From assembly GCA_001687465.1 (NCBI GenBank), contig LVLI01000255.1, positions 1 to 64,000 on the forward strand: a stretch of 64,000 bases of DNA, written 5' to 3'. The DNA is from Halocafeteria seosinensis. Lineage: Eukaryota > Sar > Bigyra > Bicosoecida. Numbering within the stretch: position 1 is the first letter of the stretch; each line of letters begins with the position of its first letter. Made by a program: the position numbers and the translations under genes. The notes beneath the pieces are model-generated. The model saw nothing but the letters and a program-made list of their open reading frames with translations, searched no databases and was not told the origin of the DNA. Below are positions 39,429-50,198 of the stretch, in pieces.

Positions 39429-39861
39429 ATGCCTCGTGTGGCCCACGGTGTGGGTAGTGCGACGAATGGTGAAGCAATCTTTTCTGCTAGGAATCGATCG
39501 TTCGTACAACGTTCGTACAATTTACCACTGGATGGATTACCAGCTCAACTCTTCAGCAAGTTGGCAATAGCGACACGTTTTTTTATATCTAGAAAATTTA
39601 CTTCGCTTCGCGGTTGCATCAGCGCAACCTCATCAAGTAGGTCGTCGGTTGTTCTGATGGTAACGTCGTACTTGGTCATGGTAAGGTCGACCGGTGAGAG
39701 GTCTTAACTACGATAAAACTCATGTAGTGTCGTGGAAGATGAGCTTGTGACGAACAGCCGGAACTGTCCCAGATAGTATTGTCTTTGGAGCACTTGTTGA
39801 ACATCAAGTGCAGCTATTACCGTTTTTCATCTGTTCCATGTGCTGCCAACCCATTGTCGGC
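39429..39861. other. Intergenic
   Basis: About 430 bases between two minus-strand genes. ORFs in it (e.g. 39429-39707 on the plus strand) show no domain. It should contain the carboxypeptidase promoter. No repeat was noticed. Confidence 0.45.
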
Positions 39862-40722
39862 TCATAAAGAGGCAGCATTGTTCTGGGACTGTGCAGGAGC
39901 CTGGGGAGACATACATGCCATCCAAGTACTCACACAGTACGACAAAATGACTCCATCGAAATGGAGACCTATGAGTACTACTATAGCTGCAGAGATAAGC
40001 GTTGCGAAGACGCCCACAATGGGTAAAATACCGGTAATCAACATAGCCGCTGCAACCAATACTTGAAGGGCGACGCTAAACAAACTGTATCCTATCATTA
40101 TCGACACGCCTCTCCTCATTTTCTCAAAAGCAGAGCCCGTCACATGTCCAGTGGTGGGAGCCACGTTCCTCAGTCCCGCAATGATGTAGATGGCAGCTGC
40201 CAAGACTGCAGCTCCTTTGAGTACCGCAAGGATACTAAAAAATACCTGAACTCCTTGAGAGAAGGGTACTTCCTGTTGTGTACTAGAGCCAGCAGTCCCT
40301 GTTCCATGGCTTGAGGTTGTGTTGAGGGAGATACCAAACCCAACATGGCCTTTGTGGCCACCGCCGAGCCCAGAAAGGATATTCATGAGTCCACTGAGTA
40401 CCCGCAAGATTAACAATATCCAAGCGCTTGCTTTTAATGTAAAGCAGCCGCAACAGCATTTCGAAGGATGCAGATACTCGTACAAGCCAGCGGGAAGCTT
40501 TCGGATCCAAGGAGGCTCGAAGTAGACAGGGGATCCATCCGGATTTAGCTGTTGTTGCTCCTCATCCGGCTCATTTGTGCCTTCAGTGGACGGTGCTTCG
40601 GCACCTCCAGTATCTCGATAGGGTTGGAAACGTTCCGTATTCTGGAAGCCATTCTCGTTGTGATCTTCTGGAGGAGGAGGAGCTGTCGCTCCTGGCTGGG
40701 AAGTAGTAGCGTCGTGAGACAT
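39862..40722 (-). CDS. Four-TM protein of the 'LHPSKCCCGC' family, copy 2
   Basis: A single exon codes for 286 residues from ATG 40722. The N-terminal 85 residues are Pro/Glu/Asn-rich and soluble. Then comes PPWIRKLPAGLYEYLHPSKC + CCGC, which aligns directly with copy 1 at 26542-27240. After the first membrane helix (ILLILRVLSGLMNILSG) there is a Gly/Ser-rich loop. Three more helices follow, ending IVVLIGLHFDGVILSYCVSTW, matching copy 1's LHFDGVVLSRCLALW. Conserved LHFDGV(I/V)LS after the last helix is a second family mark. The function is unknown; a palmitoylated endomembrane protein is a guess. Confidence 0.8.
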   Translation of the reverse strand: MSHDATTSQPGATAPPPPEDHNENGFQNTERFQPYRDTGGAEAPSTEGTNEPDEEQQQLNPDGSPVYFEPPWIRKLPAGLYEYLHPSKCCCGCFTLKASAWILLILRVLSGLMNILSGLGGGHKGHVGFGISLNTTSSHGTGTAGSSTQQEVPFSQGVQVFFSILAVLKGAAVLAAAIYIIAGLRNVAPTTGHVTGSAFEKMRRGVSIMIGYSLFSVALQVLVAAAMLITGILPIVGVFATLISAAIVVLIGLHFDGVILSYCVSTWMACMSPQAPAQSQNNAASL

Positions 40723-40919
40723 GCCTCACTCCCAGTGGAATTATGGTTGTTCAAAACAAAACTATATAGTTAATTTATACACCCTGAATATCACAAGCAC
40801 AAGGGGGACCCCTACCATGTTTATACAAAACAGCTGTCTGCGGGTGAAGTACTAGATGTACACACACATACAGTATGGTAGGCCGCCTACCGTAGGCGGC
40901 TATTGGTAGCCCACCCACC
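40723..40919. other. Upstream region of copy 2 with hairpin
   Basis: Holds the 5' region of the four-TM gene and a GC-rich hairpin at 40879-40902. One arm is TAGGCCGCCTAC; a single C separates it from its near-perfect complement, and the arm contains GTAGGCCGCCTAC, itself a palindrome (40878-40890). It sits 18 bases left of the MITE's target duplication. Confidence 0.5.
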
Positions 40920-40927
40920 GTGGTATG

Positions 40928-41466
40928 NNGGGTTTGAAATTTGCGGGTATCGGTTACCCGCGGGCGGGTACGGGTACCCGCGGCCTGGCACCCTGCGGGT
41001 CGCGGGCGGGTATGCGGGTAAACTCCGATGTTGAAGCTTCCCAATTTTATCCGATTACAGCCATTAGAACTCTATTTTTTAAGCATTTCTGTAATTGTAT
41101 GACAAATACGGTACTATATACGTGATTTTACCGTACAACACGGGTATTTGAGTAGTTTTGCAACTTTGTAGCTTTTTGACTCACTGGCTGAACTCCGCTG
41201 ACTCGTGTGACCCACTTCTACTGCTCCTACCATTTAGCGAGGATGAAGGTATATGATGATCCCAAAACGCTGTATCTAGGGTGTATTTGTGCTGATATGA
41301 ACTTATACATGGTTAGAATCGCGAAAACACCAAAACTTTCTTCAATATTCACTATACCCGCATACCCGCAATACCCGCAAGGTTTGGAGCGCGGGCGGGT
41401 GCGGGTAAGGATACCCGCGAGCTCGTGGCTGCGGGTCGCGGGTATACCCGCGGATTTCAAACCCTG
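40928..41466. mobile_element. hAT-type MITE with 8-bp target-site duplication
   Basis: The element is 539 bases with terminal inverted repeats. The left end reads NNGGGTTTGAAAT and the right end is the complement of CAGGGTTTGAAAT, so the two unread bases 40928-40929 are very probably CA. The inverted match extends to about 23 bases with two differences. Flanks are the exact 8-bp duplication GTGGTATG (40920-40927 and 41467-41474), the hAT length. Both sub-terminal parts carry many GCGGGTA/TACCCGC copies in both directions, like transposase-binding arrays. No transposase ORF fits, so it is non-autonomous. Confidence 0.9.
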
Positions 41467-41474
41467 GTGGTATG

Positions 41475-42511
41475 GCGGGTCTGGGACTCAGTCCTGGTGC
41501 AGAAAAGAACTGACCAAAATTGGACAATCGCTTCCGAGCGTTGTATAATGTCCCGTAATTGTCAGCAGAGGTCAGTAACGTTGGATTGGCCGCGTACTGC
41601 TCCGCCGAAAGCGCTTGTTGTCCTTGGACTCCTTGAAGTCTGCTGGCTCCGTGCGTAGCGGCAGCACACTACCACTGCGTACACACAACGAGCAACGAGG
41701 AAAGATTGCAGTACGATGTTGGGTACCGGTAGTCAAATCAAGTTGTGGTGAAAAATGCGACATTTTCAGGAAGTCATCAAGGGACTTCACCCCATTCATT
41801 CATGGTTGAGCTACATATATGGACCCTTGTTCTGGTTACGAGCCATCCGCGCGACTCAATACGTCGAACCAGTCGCCGGGACTTCCAGTGATGAAGTCCG
41901 CCGGAACCAGTATTCCGAGAGGTATTGTAGAGCTATTTTCTGGAAGCCTTGAAGCACAAACGTTTCGCCCCTTGTTATGTCTGGTATGTGGTGTGCGTTT
42001 GTACCACTTGCAACCAACTGACACCAATCCTTCAAAAAGTTGACAACGTTAAGTTGTAGTTAGTGGCAACCCATAACAACTTCGGTGAAAATAGCATCCA
42101 CGAATCTTAGCACATTGTTTCGATTCTCCCTTTCTTGAGGTTCAACATGGATTCCCAGACCCAACATCATCCTCACGAATGAAGGCAGCGGAAATAGCGC
42201 ACCGTCGGGTCGCAGCTGCGACCAGTGCAGGCGTCGCGGCGGACGGTCACGCTGTCTCTGGGGTTAACGCGCCTTGCCACAGCAGCTTTCGGGGGATAGA
42301 TACAGTAGTTCAACAAATGCCCTACGATGCATAGATTGACTAGTAGACTATATTGCGTAGTGTAGAGTCCGCCCGGGTCGTGTAGCATTGTTATTAGTGA
42401 AGGTGAGGGAATGGGCCGAGCCCGTAGTTCCTGGTTCCTTATCACATCAGCACATTGTAGAGCAAACTGAGCCGTTCTCAGTCCATTAGAGATCGTTGAG
42501 AGATACAGGAG
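41475..42511. other. Intergenic
   Basis: About 1 kb between the MITE and the LRR gene. Several ORFs of 60-90 codons exist, but none shows a domain, repeat or believable splice context. The last few hundred bases should contain the LRR gene's promoter. Confidence 0.45.
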
Positions 42512-45086
42512 ATGAACACGACGACGTTTCCTTCATTTCGGTACGCGCAACGCAATGTCTATAGATGCCGTCCCGCCCAACTAGTTGCCGCGGAGATAAC
42601 TTGGATAGTTTGCCCCATTTTTCCTTAGCATATTGTTTGGTATGCTTTCGTTGCAGGAGCAATTATCCCCCTTGTCTCCAGGATCTGTCTGAATATCTCC
42701 GAGGCAAAAAGTCTTCCGGTACGTATCCGCTGCGCTTGTGCAGCAGGCGCACTTGGTACTTACACCGGTTCGCCGTTAACACCACGGTTCCTTGTTGTCG
42801 GCTCCTAATGCAGAAGAAGAAGCGCGGTCCAAGTTTGGGGATGCGGCCAAGTCTGCAACTGCGCGATGGACACCAGATGGGAGATCCTACATAGGGAGAG
42901 TGGAAGCCCAAACCAGACCACATTCGACGCGGCCTTCAAGCGCGCAACACCGTGAATCTCCTCGCATGCTCGATACTGCTCGCTCAGTTCAGTTTGCTAG
43001 TAGAGGCAGTGACAGGCCAAATAGTGCCGTGTCCTTTCGTTCCGGACGGAACGCGTCAAGGCAGGGGAGTGCTGCTTCTAACCGGAGCAGCCGCGACAGG
43101 ACATACACACCGCGAACAGTTCCACCAATATACAGCTACGATAAGTTCCCTCATCTTGAAGGTGGAGCCCGTAGGCAAAAAGAATTCAGCTCTAGAAGTA
43201 GTTCAGTTCGTGGCCGTGTCAGTGAAGCTGCACTAGACAGCGTAAAGCAGAACGCTTTCTCCGCTGGATTTGATGACATCGCATACACTGCTGACGGAGG
43301 GAGACATAAATACTATGTCAAACCTAGTTTTCCAGTGGGGGCCACGGATCTTTCTGCCGCGGCTGGTCTGAACGAAAGCAAGTCCGACGTAAGACCACTG
43401 ACTTCTCGATGGTGGAATCAGCGGAAGGTGCCCGCAAAGAAACAGCCCAAAGGGCGTGCTGTGAAGCAACAGCATGAGGAGGAGGAGGAGGAGGAAGAGG
43501 AGGGAAAAGTAGGAGAAAAAGAAAAGGAATCGTGGAAATCCAATTCCTGGCGGTTGAGTCAGCTGGCGCTCGAACGGGAACAGAGATCGCATGCAGAACC
43601 TCTGGAGGGAGAGCAGGACTTCGCACTTCTAGAAAATGTGTCCATCCGAACACGAGATGAAATGGCGCAGGTACTCGAAGGTTTCGAAAATGTAAGCAAG
43701 TTGTCGCTTCGTCATAGTTCCCTAACTGATGAGAGCATTGGGTACGTGCCTTGGGCGACACCATTCTTACGGGAGATAGACTTGAGTAGGACCGGAGGCT
43801 ATGGTCCAGAAATGCTGTCCAGGCTACTTACAAGTCTTCCTCGTTTGAAGAATGTACGTTTGGAGCGTTGTGCGTGGCTATTCCGCGAGTCTAAGAGCGG
43901 AAATAAGGACCTAAGCATGGCAGTATTGCCCTCTTTGGTGACTGCTCCGAAAAGGGTTCATTCCCTTTCCTTGGCCCATTGCGACACACTAGAGGATTTT
44001 CACATTCTGGGAATGGCTGGTGTAAAAACTTACAACTCTACGCTGAGCGTAAAAAATGATGCAGATCGAGTGGACATTGAGCAACTTGCCCGAGCGGCAG
44101 CCGGAGCAACGTACCGAGGCTCTGCATTGGATGTAATTGCTACACCAGGTGCCCGCGATGTAGATGAAGATCTCATGTCACGGGAGGAATATAGAGAGAT
44201 GATGGCTAAGAAAGCCGAAGAGAGATCGAAGAAGGAGAAAGAGATGGCGGAAAAGAGTACTTTGGACACTGTTGCGAGGGAATTGGGAATGGAGAGAAAG
44301 CAAGATACGAAAGAGGAGGAAGAAGACGCGTCGGAGGACCAACTCATTGATAGCAGGTTATATGCTCCCTTGGATCCTTCTTCCGGGAAATGGCCGTGTA
44401 TTGAGGAGGAAGGTGTCCCTGATACGGTTGCATTGAGCCTCGAGACCCTGGATCTCACGTCCTGTAAGGGCATTACTGATAGATCGCTATTCTTTCTGGG
44501 CAATACATGTCACGAACTGGCACACATCTCACTGCGATTATGTTCCCAGAAAGGCTTAACAGACCGTGGGTTATGGGGTCTATGTAGAGGAACGCCGCGA
44601 CTGTTGAGTATGGATCTAACTGGATGCTCTCAAATAACTTCTGTTGGGGTACGCGCTATCGTCTACTCATGCCCACTCCTGCAGGAATTGATTCTTTCTG
44701 GATGTCGAAAGATTGATGACTATGGTCCGTACGCCATTACCTGTGCCCCGTGCCGTGTCTCATTGCGGTATGTCGATTTTACAAGGATAGAAACCATCAC
44801 AGCTATAAGCGTGCTACAGATGATACAATCTTGCAAAGCATTGGAGAAAGTGAATATTACCCTGTGTACAACAATCTCTCAAGGCGAAGCGTATTCTCTG
44901 GGCTACGCAGCTCCTTGGGTAAAGATCATCCGCGCTGCGGACGAGTACTATACTCAAGATAAAGCCCCTCGGCTTGTGCCTGGTTTCAAGCCAATTCCAA
45001 AATCTGAGACGTTCGACTACAATGCCAAGGCCTCAATGGCTACAACTGCGAAACCAAAGAAAAAGACTAAGGCGAAGAAAAAGTAG
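42512..45086 (+). CDS. Leucine-rich-repeat protein (AMN1/FBXL-like LRRs)
   Basis: Model: join(42512..42540,42657..42718,42814..45086), 787 residues; two small 5' exons restore frame and give the start MNTTTFPSFR. Residues 1-230 are Ser/Arg-rich and disordered with a poly-Glu tract near 225. Scattered LRRs begin near 290 (VSKLSLRHSSLTDESIG, REIDLSRTGGY, LKNVRLERCAW). After a charged coiled segment (about 455-530), a regular block of cysteine-containing LRRs spans 560-740: LETLDLTSCKGITDRSLFFL, LAHISLRLCSQKGLTDRGLW, LLSMDLTGCSQITSVGVRAI, LQELILSGCRKIDD. The tail is Lys-rich. There is no F-box or kinase. Such proteins usually act as binding scaffolds; the partner is unknown. Confidence 0.85.
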
Positions 45087-45520
45087 CACGACCGTTGGGA
45101 CCCTTCTTTTCCCTGTTTGTAAACGTGCATTAGTGTTTTTTCAGTCCTAGGGGATTCCTACGGCAGCTGTGTTTAGTCGCACCGGTAATTCGTACTGTGT
45201 ATTTGCCAAGAACCGAAGCAAAGCGGACACTTGGTCCTGACGCAATTACCGCATCGACCAATATTACCAACTAACTAACGAACGAAATTACACACTGCAT
45301 TTTCTTTTCTTAGTACATGTCAGCCGCTTTTATGTATACAGGAAAGTACAGGCTGTGCGTACACAATTTCACCAGAAGGCTTCTCTAACATCCGTCTCCA
45401 GTTGGGGGTATGCGCCTGTGAAGGTGAGCGGTTCGTTGTCTGGAATGTTAGTGTAGAGAAGAACTCGTTCCGTAACTAGGAAAACCTTTCATCTATACAT
45501 AGACGCGTCCGACAACGGAG
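45087..45520. other. Intergenic
   Basis: About 430 bases between two plus-strand genes. No ORF, RNA gene or repeat was recognised. It should hold the LRR 3' UTR and the next promoter. Confidence 0.5.
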
Positions 45521-46255
45521 ATGGAAGTGCGCTATACTGTGTCGGCCATCCATCGCCCGTCGGCGTCTTCGAGTTCCCGGGACTCGGCCGACGTGTTCAT
45601 TGATTGGCTTCGGAATGGACATGCGCAGGATGTCATAGCTAGCGGCGCATCCTGGGCAGAAGTAGTCGAACTACAACAGGAGCAAGAGGAGGAGGAGAGT
45701 GTAGTGGTGCAAGCACGGTACGGATTTCCCTCGATGGAGCGCTTTGACGAGTACGTGACGCATTACGCCCCCAAATTGAAAGCTGAAGGACTGGCCAAAT
45801 TCGGACCCGATAGTGGACGGAAGGTGGAGTTCAATCGGTTCTCGGGGCAGTTAATGGACTCCCAGACGGTGGGGGAGAGGTCCTTACTAGTACGCCGCCG
45901 GGAAGGGGACCTTCGATACGGTGTACGCGCATACTGTGCAACGAGGGAGGCACGAGACTATTTTGTACGATGGCTTACAGACGGCCACGCTAGAGCTCTG
46001 ATAGAGAAAGGAGGTGCGCTATGGTACGAGATTGTGGCTGAAAGTCACCCTTCAGGAGAGGCGGAGGAATTTCGAGTGGAGGCGATGTATTCATTCTCGG
46101 GAAGCAGCGACTTTGAGCATTACCTGAATGAAGTTGCACCCCAGTTGCGTGCAGAATCACAAGCTGCGTTTGGTCCAGGTACAACATATCATTCCAGTAT
46201 CCGATTCGAACGCCAACGAATGACAAGGCTCTTTACCCAGACAGGGGATAAATAA
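45521..46255 (+). CDS. Protein of two tandem DUF4286-like domains
   Basis: A single exon codes for 244 residues from ATG 45521. Two halves repeat the same plan. The first is VRYTVSAIHR...FIDWLRNGHAQDVI...ARYGFPSMERFDEYVTHYAP then KLKAEGLAKFGP. The second is YGVRAYCATREARDYFVRWL, TDGHARALI, EAMYSFSGSSDFEHYLNEVA, then PQLRAESQAAFGP. This matches the DUF4286 pattern (ferredoxin-like fold: x-W-L-x-x-H-x-x-x-x-x, Y-L...APxLRxE). The usual DUF4286 protein is a single domain of about 100 residues of unknown function, so the duplication is notable. It converges on the CapA-like gene with 32 bases between the stops. Confidence 0.7.
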   Translation: MEVRYTVSAIHRPSASSSSRDSADVFIDWLRNGHAQDVIASGASWAEVVELQQEQEEEESVVVQARYGFPSMERFDEYVTHYAPKLKAEGLAKFGPDSGRKVEFNRFSGQLMDSQTVGERSLLVRRREGDLRYGVRAYCATREARDYFVRWLTDGHARALIEKGGALWYEIVAESHPSGEAEEFRVEAMYSFSGSSDFEHYLNEVAPQLRAESQAAFGPGTTYHSSIRFERQRMTRLFTQTGDK

Positions 46256-46287
46256 ACAGGATATATCTTCTGATTCCTATCTCCTGC

Positions 46288-47400
46288 TTAGAACTGCAGA
46301 TGTAAGAATTGATCATGTCGTTCAACCGAATGTCCAAATTTTCTCACTTCACGGTTCATTCTGGTATGGATCCAAAGGAACTCTTCTTCATCTACCTCCT
46401 TGACGCACATCTTCTTGATCTGGACAGGCTTCATTCGTAAACGGACCAGGTTCCCAGTACCCTCCTCTAGTTCGGGAAAGTACATCAACGTCAAGTCTCC
46501 GCGATATTGCTCTTCGCCGCCATTTTCTATTCCTTCGTAGTCATTAATAAAGTCCCCAGCTCCATACAAAATAAGCTTGTTGTGGTATACCTCGATTGCT
46601 TTCGGATGATGAGAGGAATGGCCGAACACTAAGTCTACTCCGGCACTATCAATAAGAGAATGAGCAAAGGCACGCTGTTCTTCAGGAATTTCATATCCCC
46701 AATTTCCACCCCAATGCACCGAGTAGACTACGTAGTCTTGTTTCCCCTTGTGATGCCGTACTATGTCGCTAATCTTCTCCACTTCTTGCCGCTGATCCGA
46801 GGTCACAAATGAAATACCAGGAGTAAAATTTGTGGCCTTCCATATATCCGGGATGCCGCTGCTTGCTCTGCCACCGGCTATAACGATGCATCGCGCGTTA
46901 TGGAGCCGAAGCGTGGCTGGCGCTTCAGCTTCTGTTTGGTTACGGCCCGCTCCGACGGTCTGAATGCCTTCATGATTGAGAGTGTCGATAGTGTCATACA
47001 TGCCCTGAGTTTTCCAGTCTAGAACATGGTTATTAGCAAGCACGCAACAGTCTATGCCTGCTTCTTTTAAAACTTCAACATTTCCTGGATGCATCCTGTA
47101 GTGTATTCCCTTCCCCTCCAAGGGCTCTTCATGTTGGGTAACCGCCGTCTCAAGGTTGATTATCTTCGCATGTGGTTTCACTTCTTCCCAGACCTTAAAA
47201 GAATCCCCCCAGACGTAGCTGTAGTCCACGGGTTTAGACGAGATCGTCCCATTCTTTCTTTCCGCCAAGTGGGTGTAAAACGAAGCGTCCTTGACGAAGC
47301 CTTCGTAAATCGTCTTCGGAACGGAGTGTGGTAGAATCTGATCTACCCCTCTTCCAGTCATCACGTCTCCACACAGGAATAGCGTAAATGGACGAGCCAT
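46288..47400 (-). CDS. CapA-family (PGA_cap) putative metallophosphatase
   Basis: A single exon codes for 370 residues from ATG 47400; an upstream in-frame TTG is not a likely start. Family motifs run in order: FLCGDVMTGRGVDQ (about 7-20), INLETAVTQHEEPLEGKGIH, CVLANNHVLDWKTQG, YSVHWGGNWGYEIPEEQRAF, VDLVFGHSSHHPKAIEVY and ILYGAGDFINDYEGI. These give the Asp, Asn-His and His ligands of a calcineurin-like metal site. Bacterial CapA/PgsA takes part in polyglutamate capsule export, but free-standing cytosolic members like this one occur in bacteria and scattered eukaryotes. No signal peptide or TM segment is seen. An intronless bacterial-type gene hints at old lateral transfer (inference). Confidence 0.88.
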   Translation of the reverse strand: MARPFTLFLCGDVMTGRGVDQILPHSVPKTIYEGFVKDASFYTHLAERKNGTISSKPVDYSYVWGDSFKVWEEVKPHAKIINLETAVTQHEEPLEGKGIHYRMHPGNVEVLKEAGIDCCVLANNHVLDWKTQGMYDTIDTLNHEGIQTVGAGRNQTEAEAPATLRLHNARCIVIAGGRASSGIPDIWKATNFTPGISFVTSDQRQEVEKISDIVRHHKGKQDYVVYSVHWGGNWGYEIPEEQRAFAHSLIDSAGVDLVFGHSSHHPKAIEVYHNKLILYGAGDFINDYEGIENGGEEQYRGDLTLMYFPELEEGTGNLVRLRMKPVQIKKMCVKEVDEEEFLWIHTRMNREVRKFGHSVERHDQFLHLQF

Positions 47401-49049
47401 GGCTAGTACATGTGCGTTCCAATCTGTGCCACTAGCTACCGATATGAACAATCAAGCATCCATCCTCAGCGCAACGTGACGCCAGATGACGTGTTAGAGG
47501 TGTGCTGTAAGTGTTCCGAGCGGTTTCTTGCAGAGCGGCACCCATGACGATACAACGCCGAATAACAACAGAATTTTGTCAGGCATATTTCTGTTGTCTA
47601 TCGAATCTCAGTGAAGACAGTGAGATTGTGTTCTACAGCAATTCTCCCTCGACTGTGAAGTGTCTGCAGTCCGCGACGCCCAGCGTTCAGACCGAGCCTT
47701 CTCACCATTGTTTTGTTGCAGCTTTGGGCCGCGAAACACTGCTGTTCCTTCTTGGTGTAAACGTGATGCGAACGAGCAATTTGGTACCCCTCTCCAAGAA
47801 ACTACGGTTACCCACACAACAACCCAAGTGTCCTGGTTGGGGAAGCTACTTACCAAGTATCCACTTTCTACCTAATTTCGAATGAGTCAGATTGAACAGA
47901 AGAACAGTTCTCCGCATGGAAGGAAATTCCTGTTAATTCTTTCTTGCACGTAACAGGTTCTCAAACAATGTTGACCAACTGGCAAAATTGCATAAGTTAT
48001 GTCAGCAAGCTTCGACTCATAAACAGACACACATACGCATACCACATATGTGACAGATAACCCACCGGCCGGACTCACTGCATCTGGAAAGCCCCATTCA
48101 CCCATTGTACCAACAGTGTACAGATAGGCCCACACTGCTGGACGTAGCGGAATTGAACAAAGCTGCTGCTCTGTTATCAGGGAAGGCTGCATAGGAAGCC
48201 AGTAATGATCAATAAAAACTTTGCCGGATGAAGAGCAATCTCGCAAGGCCGTTAAAATTGATATGGGAACTGTTCAACGAACGATATGAAACAACGTCAG
48301 CACTGAAATGGGACTCACTCCACCTAAGAGAGTATCGGAAGAAGCCGCAGCAGGGTAACACCGTATATTTTTCTACTAACAAGACGGAAGAAGCAGACAT
48401 AGCGAGAGATTCTGAAACGTAACAGGTATTCTTTGACAACACTTGGAACGGCCAAGCCGATATCAGTCTCAATTAAATAGCAAAGTTTAGTGTAACTCAG
48501 TAGACCCAACACACTCAGGGGCTAAGTTTTTGGCGGACTCAGTGCCAACGGTTCACATCGTTGGAGTCTAAACACCAAATAGGGTATCACTCTAATCCTG
48601 CAGTATATGAAGCCCTCAATCCGCTACTAAGAACCACCCTCAGCTGTAAGCTCTGGAGCACTTCCTAGAACCTAGTCTGTACTGTCCCGTCATAACTATG
48701 AACCTTGCCAGGTGCTCATTGGATCCGCCATTTTTCGTCCTCTCTTACACCCGAAACAATAACTCGAAACCCTAACCGGAGCACCACTCTCCTCTTAAAG
48801 TCCTTCCACCAGGCCACATCTTAGGACAGGCAAAACAGTATTAAAGAAATCATAAACGCCGTTATCTTTCCGCTTTCTATAGGCGCAGCCGATAAAGCCT
48901 TGGAATATCTGGCAGCCTCCAGTGCAATGGAACGGGGTATGGTACTGCCGAAGGCAGGGAGGGACCAACACTTAGGTAGCTCCATACGAGAGAGGTTCTC
49001 GTACACTATATCAAGGCTTTGACAAAAGTACCTCAGCCTACTCCCTGCA
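47401..49049. other. Gene-poor region with a short ORF
   Basis: 1.65 kb with one plausible small ORF on the plus strand (ATG 47544, stop 47885, 113 residues, no domain). It also holds dispersed repeat copy C (48043-48072) and a hairpin near 48540-48580 with arms CCAACG/CGTTGG inside GACTC...GAGTC. A Pyr-rich acceptor-like site at 48892 precedes a 47-codon open stretch. None of this adds up to a supported gene. It may be old mobile-element debris. Confidence 0.35.
48043..48072 (-). repeat. Dispersed repeat, copy C (partial)
   Basis: Thirty bases reading CACATATGTGACAGATAACC then CACCGGCCGG are the reverse complement of the right part of copy A (105-134), with only two or three differences. 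The left half of the repeat is absent here. Confidence 0.6.
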
Positions 49050-50000
49050 CTATGATTTCGTTTTTAACTTGTCCAGGTCATTTTTCATTGTCTTCATAGC
49101 CTTTGGCCTTCCATCCAGCTTAGTATAAATTGAAATTCCCTTCTCCTCTAGTCTTCTTTGGAGCTCTTTACGAGCTTCGTCTTCTCTCGGTGTATTTTCC
49201 ATTTTCCACAGCTTGTAGTCGGAATAATCACTGATCGTTTTCGGATTGCGCCGTTTCTTTATCTTCTTTTGCTGAGGAGAGCTCGGACCCTCATCCGCTA
49301 CCGTGATTTGACGCAGGGCATCAATATACTGAGTCGTCGCTTGGAGTTCATCGCCCGGCGCCGCTATATTGGCGGCGTGTAGAGCAACGGCGGAATTATA
49401 GTACCTTTCGAGTTGATGAGCAACCTGTTCGTCATCCATAGCGTTGAAAGCGAGACCCATTTCTTCCTGGTCTAGCAGCACCACACCACAATCTTCCCCT
49501 AGAGAGGAACTCCGCAGATACCAACCAGTAGACATCCGTTGTATGCGGTAGTCACTGGGAACAGAATCCACATCCCCTACTCTGTGACATAAGCATATCA
49601 ACACCTTCTTTACCCCTTGGGTAACGTCTTGGAGGTGGGACGGAAAGACTCTCTCAAACTCTCGCTCTATTGCCCCTATGTCAAGCGGGGCGACCTTACG
49701 TTTTATCTGAAAACTGCTAAGTAGTGGGTGCAAATAGTAATAAGCAACTGAAGAGTTGTCAAAAGAATAATATAAAACGTTGTTGCGAAAATGTTTCCAC
49801 ACAAACACCCAATCGCTGGGCAACACTTTCCGCATCGGCTGATTCCGCTTAAGGAACGCAGATGGCTCCAAGCGTTTTACAACGTCTTCCTTCTCCTTCG
49901 ACCGGTTTTCAATCGAAGTGATTATCGGTTCCTCTCCAGTCCTCTCCTTCTGAAAAACCGGCAGTCTGGCAACACGTAAGTCGTACGGACAGTACATCAT
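49050..50000 (-). CDS. Unknown protein, basic C-terminus
   Basis: 316 residues from the double ATG at 50000. The frame remains open a little further upstream without another ATG. The first two thirds are mixed alpha/beta with many aromatic residues (VFVWKHFRNNVLYYSFDNSS, YYYLHPLLSSF, ICLCHRVGDVD). The last 80 residues are basic, with KKIKKRRNPK and a helical stretch EARKELQRRLEEKGI that loosely recalls a SAP-type DNA-binding helix. A piece with integrase character lies directly upstream on the same strand (50199-50333), so this may be part of a mobile element. I do not recognise the family. Confidence 0.45.
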   Translation of the reverse strand: MMYCPYDLRVARLPVFQKERTGEEPIITSIENRSKEKEDVVKRLEPSAFLKRNQPMRKVLPSDWVFVWKHFRNNVLYYSFDNSSVAYYYLHPLLSSFQIKRKVAPLDIGAIEREFERVFPSHLQDVTQGVKKVLICLCHRVGDVDSVPSDYRIQRMSTGWYLRSSSLGEDCGVVLLDQEEMGLAFNAMDDEQVAHQLERYYNSAVALHAANIAAPGDELQATTQYIDALRQITVADEGPSSPQQKKIKKRRNPKTISDYSDYKLWKMENTPREDEARKELQRRLEEKGISIYTKLDGRPKAMKTMKNDLDKLKTKS

Positions 50001-50198
50001 TTCTCCAACATCAGGGAACCAAGGCAAGGGGAGAACCGACCGTATCTATCACCTGATCCTCCAACCGGAGTTGTACTGGTCTATCCAGTAACCGGGGACT
50101 CTTTTACGCGTTGGTTATGCTCCTCAAGGGTCGGTCTTCTATGGGAGGTAATCGCCCTCGCCGTCATCTTCGTCGTGAATCCGATAAATCTCAATTCC

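Noticed and set aside
43324-43764. Long minus-strand ORFs inside the LRR gene (also 44030-44503)
   Set aside because: They are mirror readings of low-complexity and LRR codons on the opposite strand; no domain of their own.
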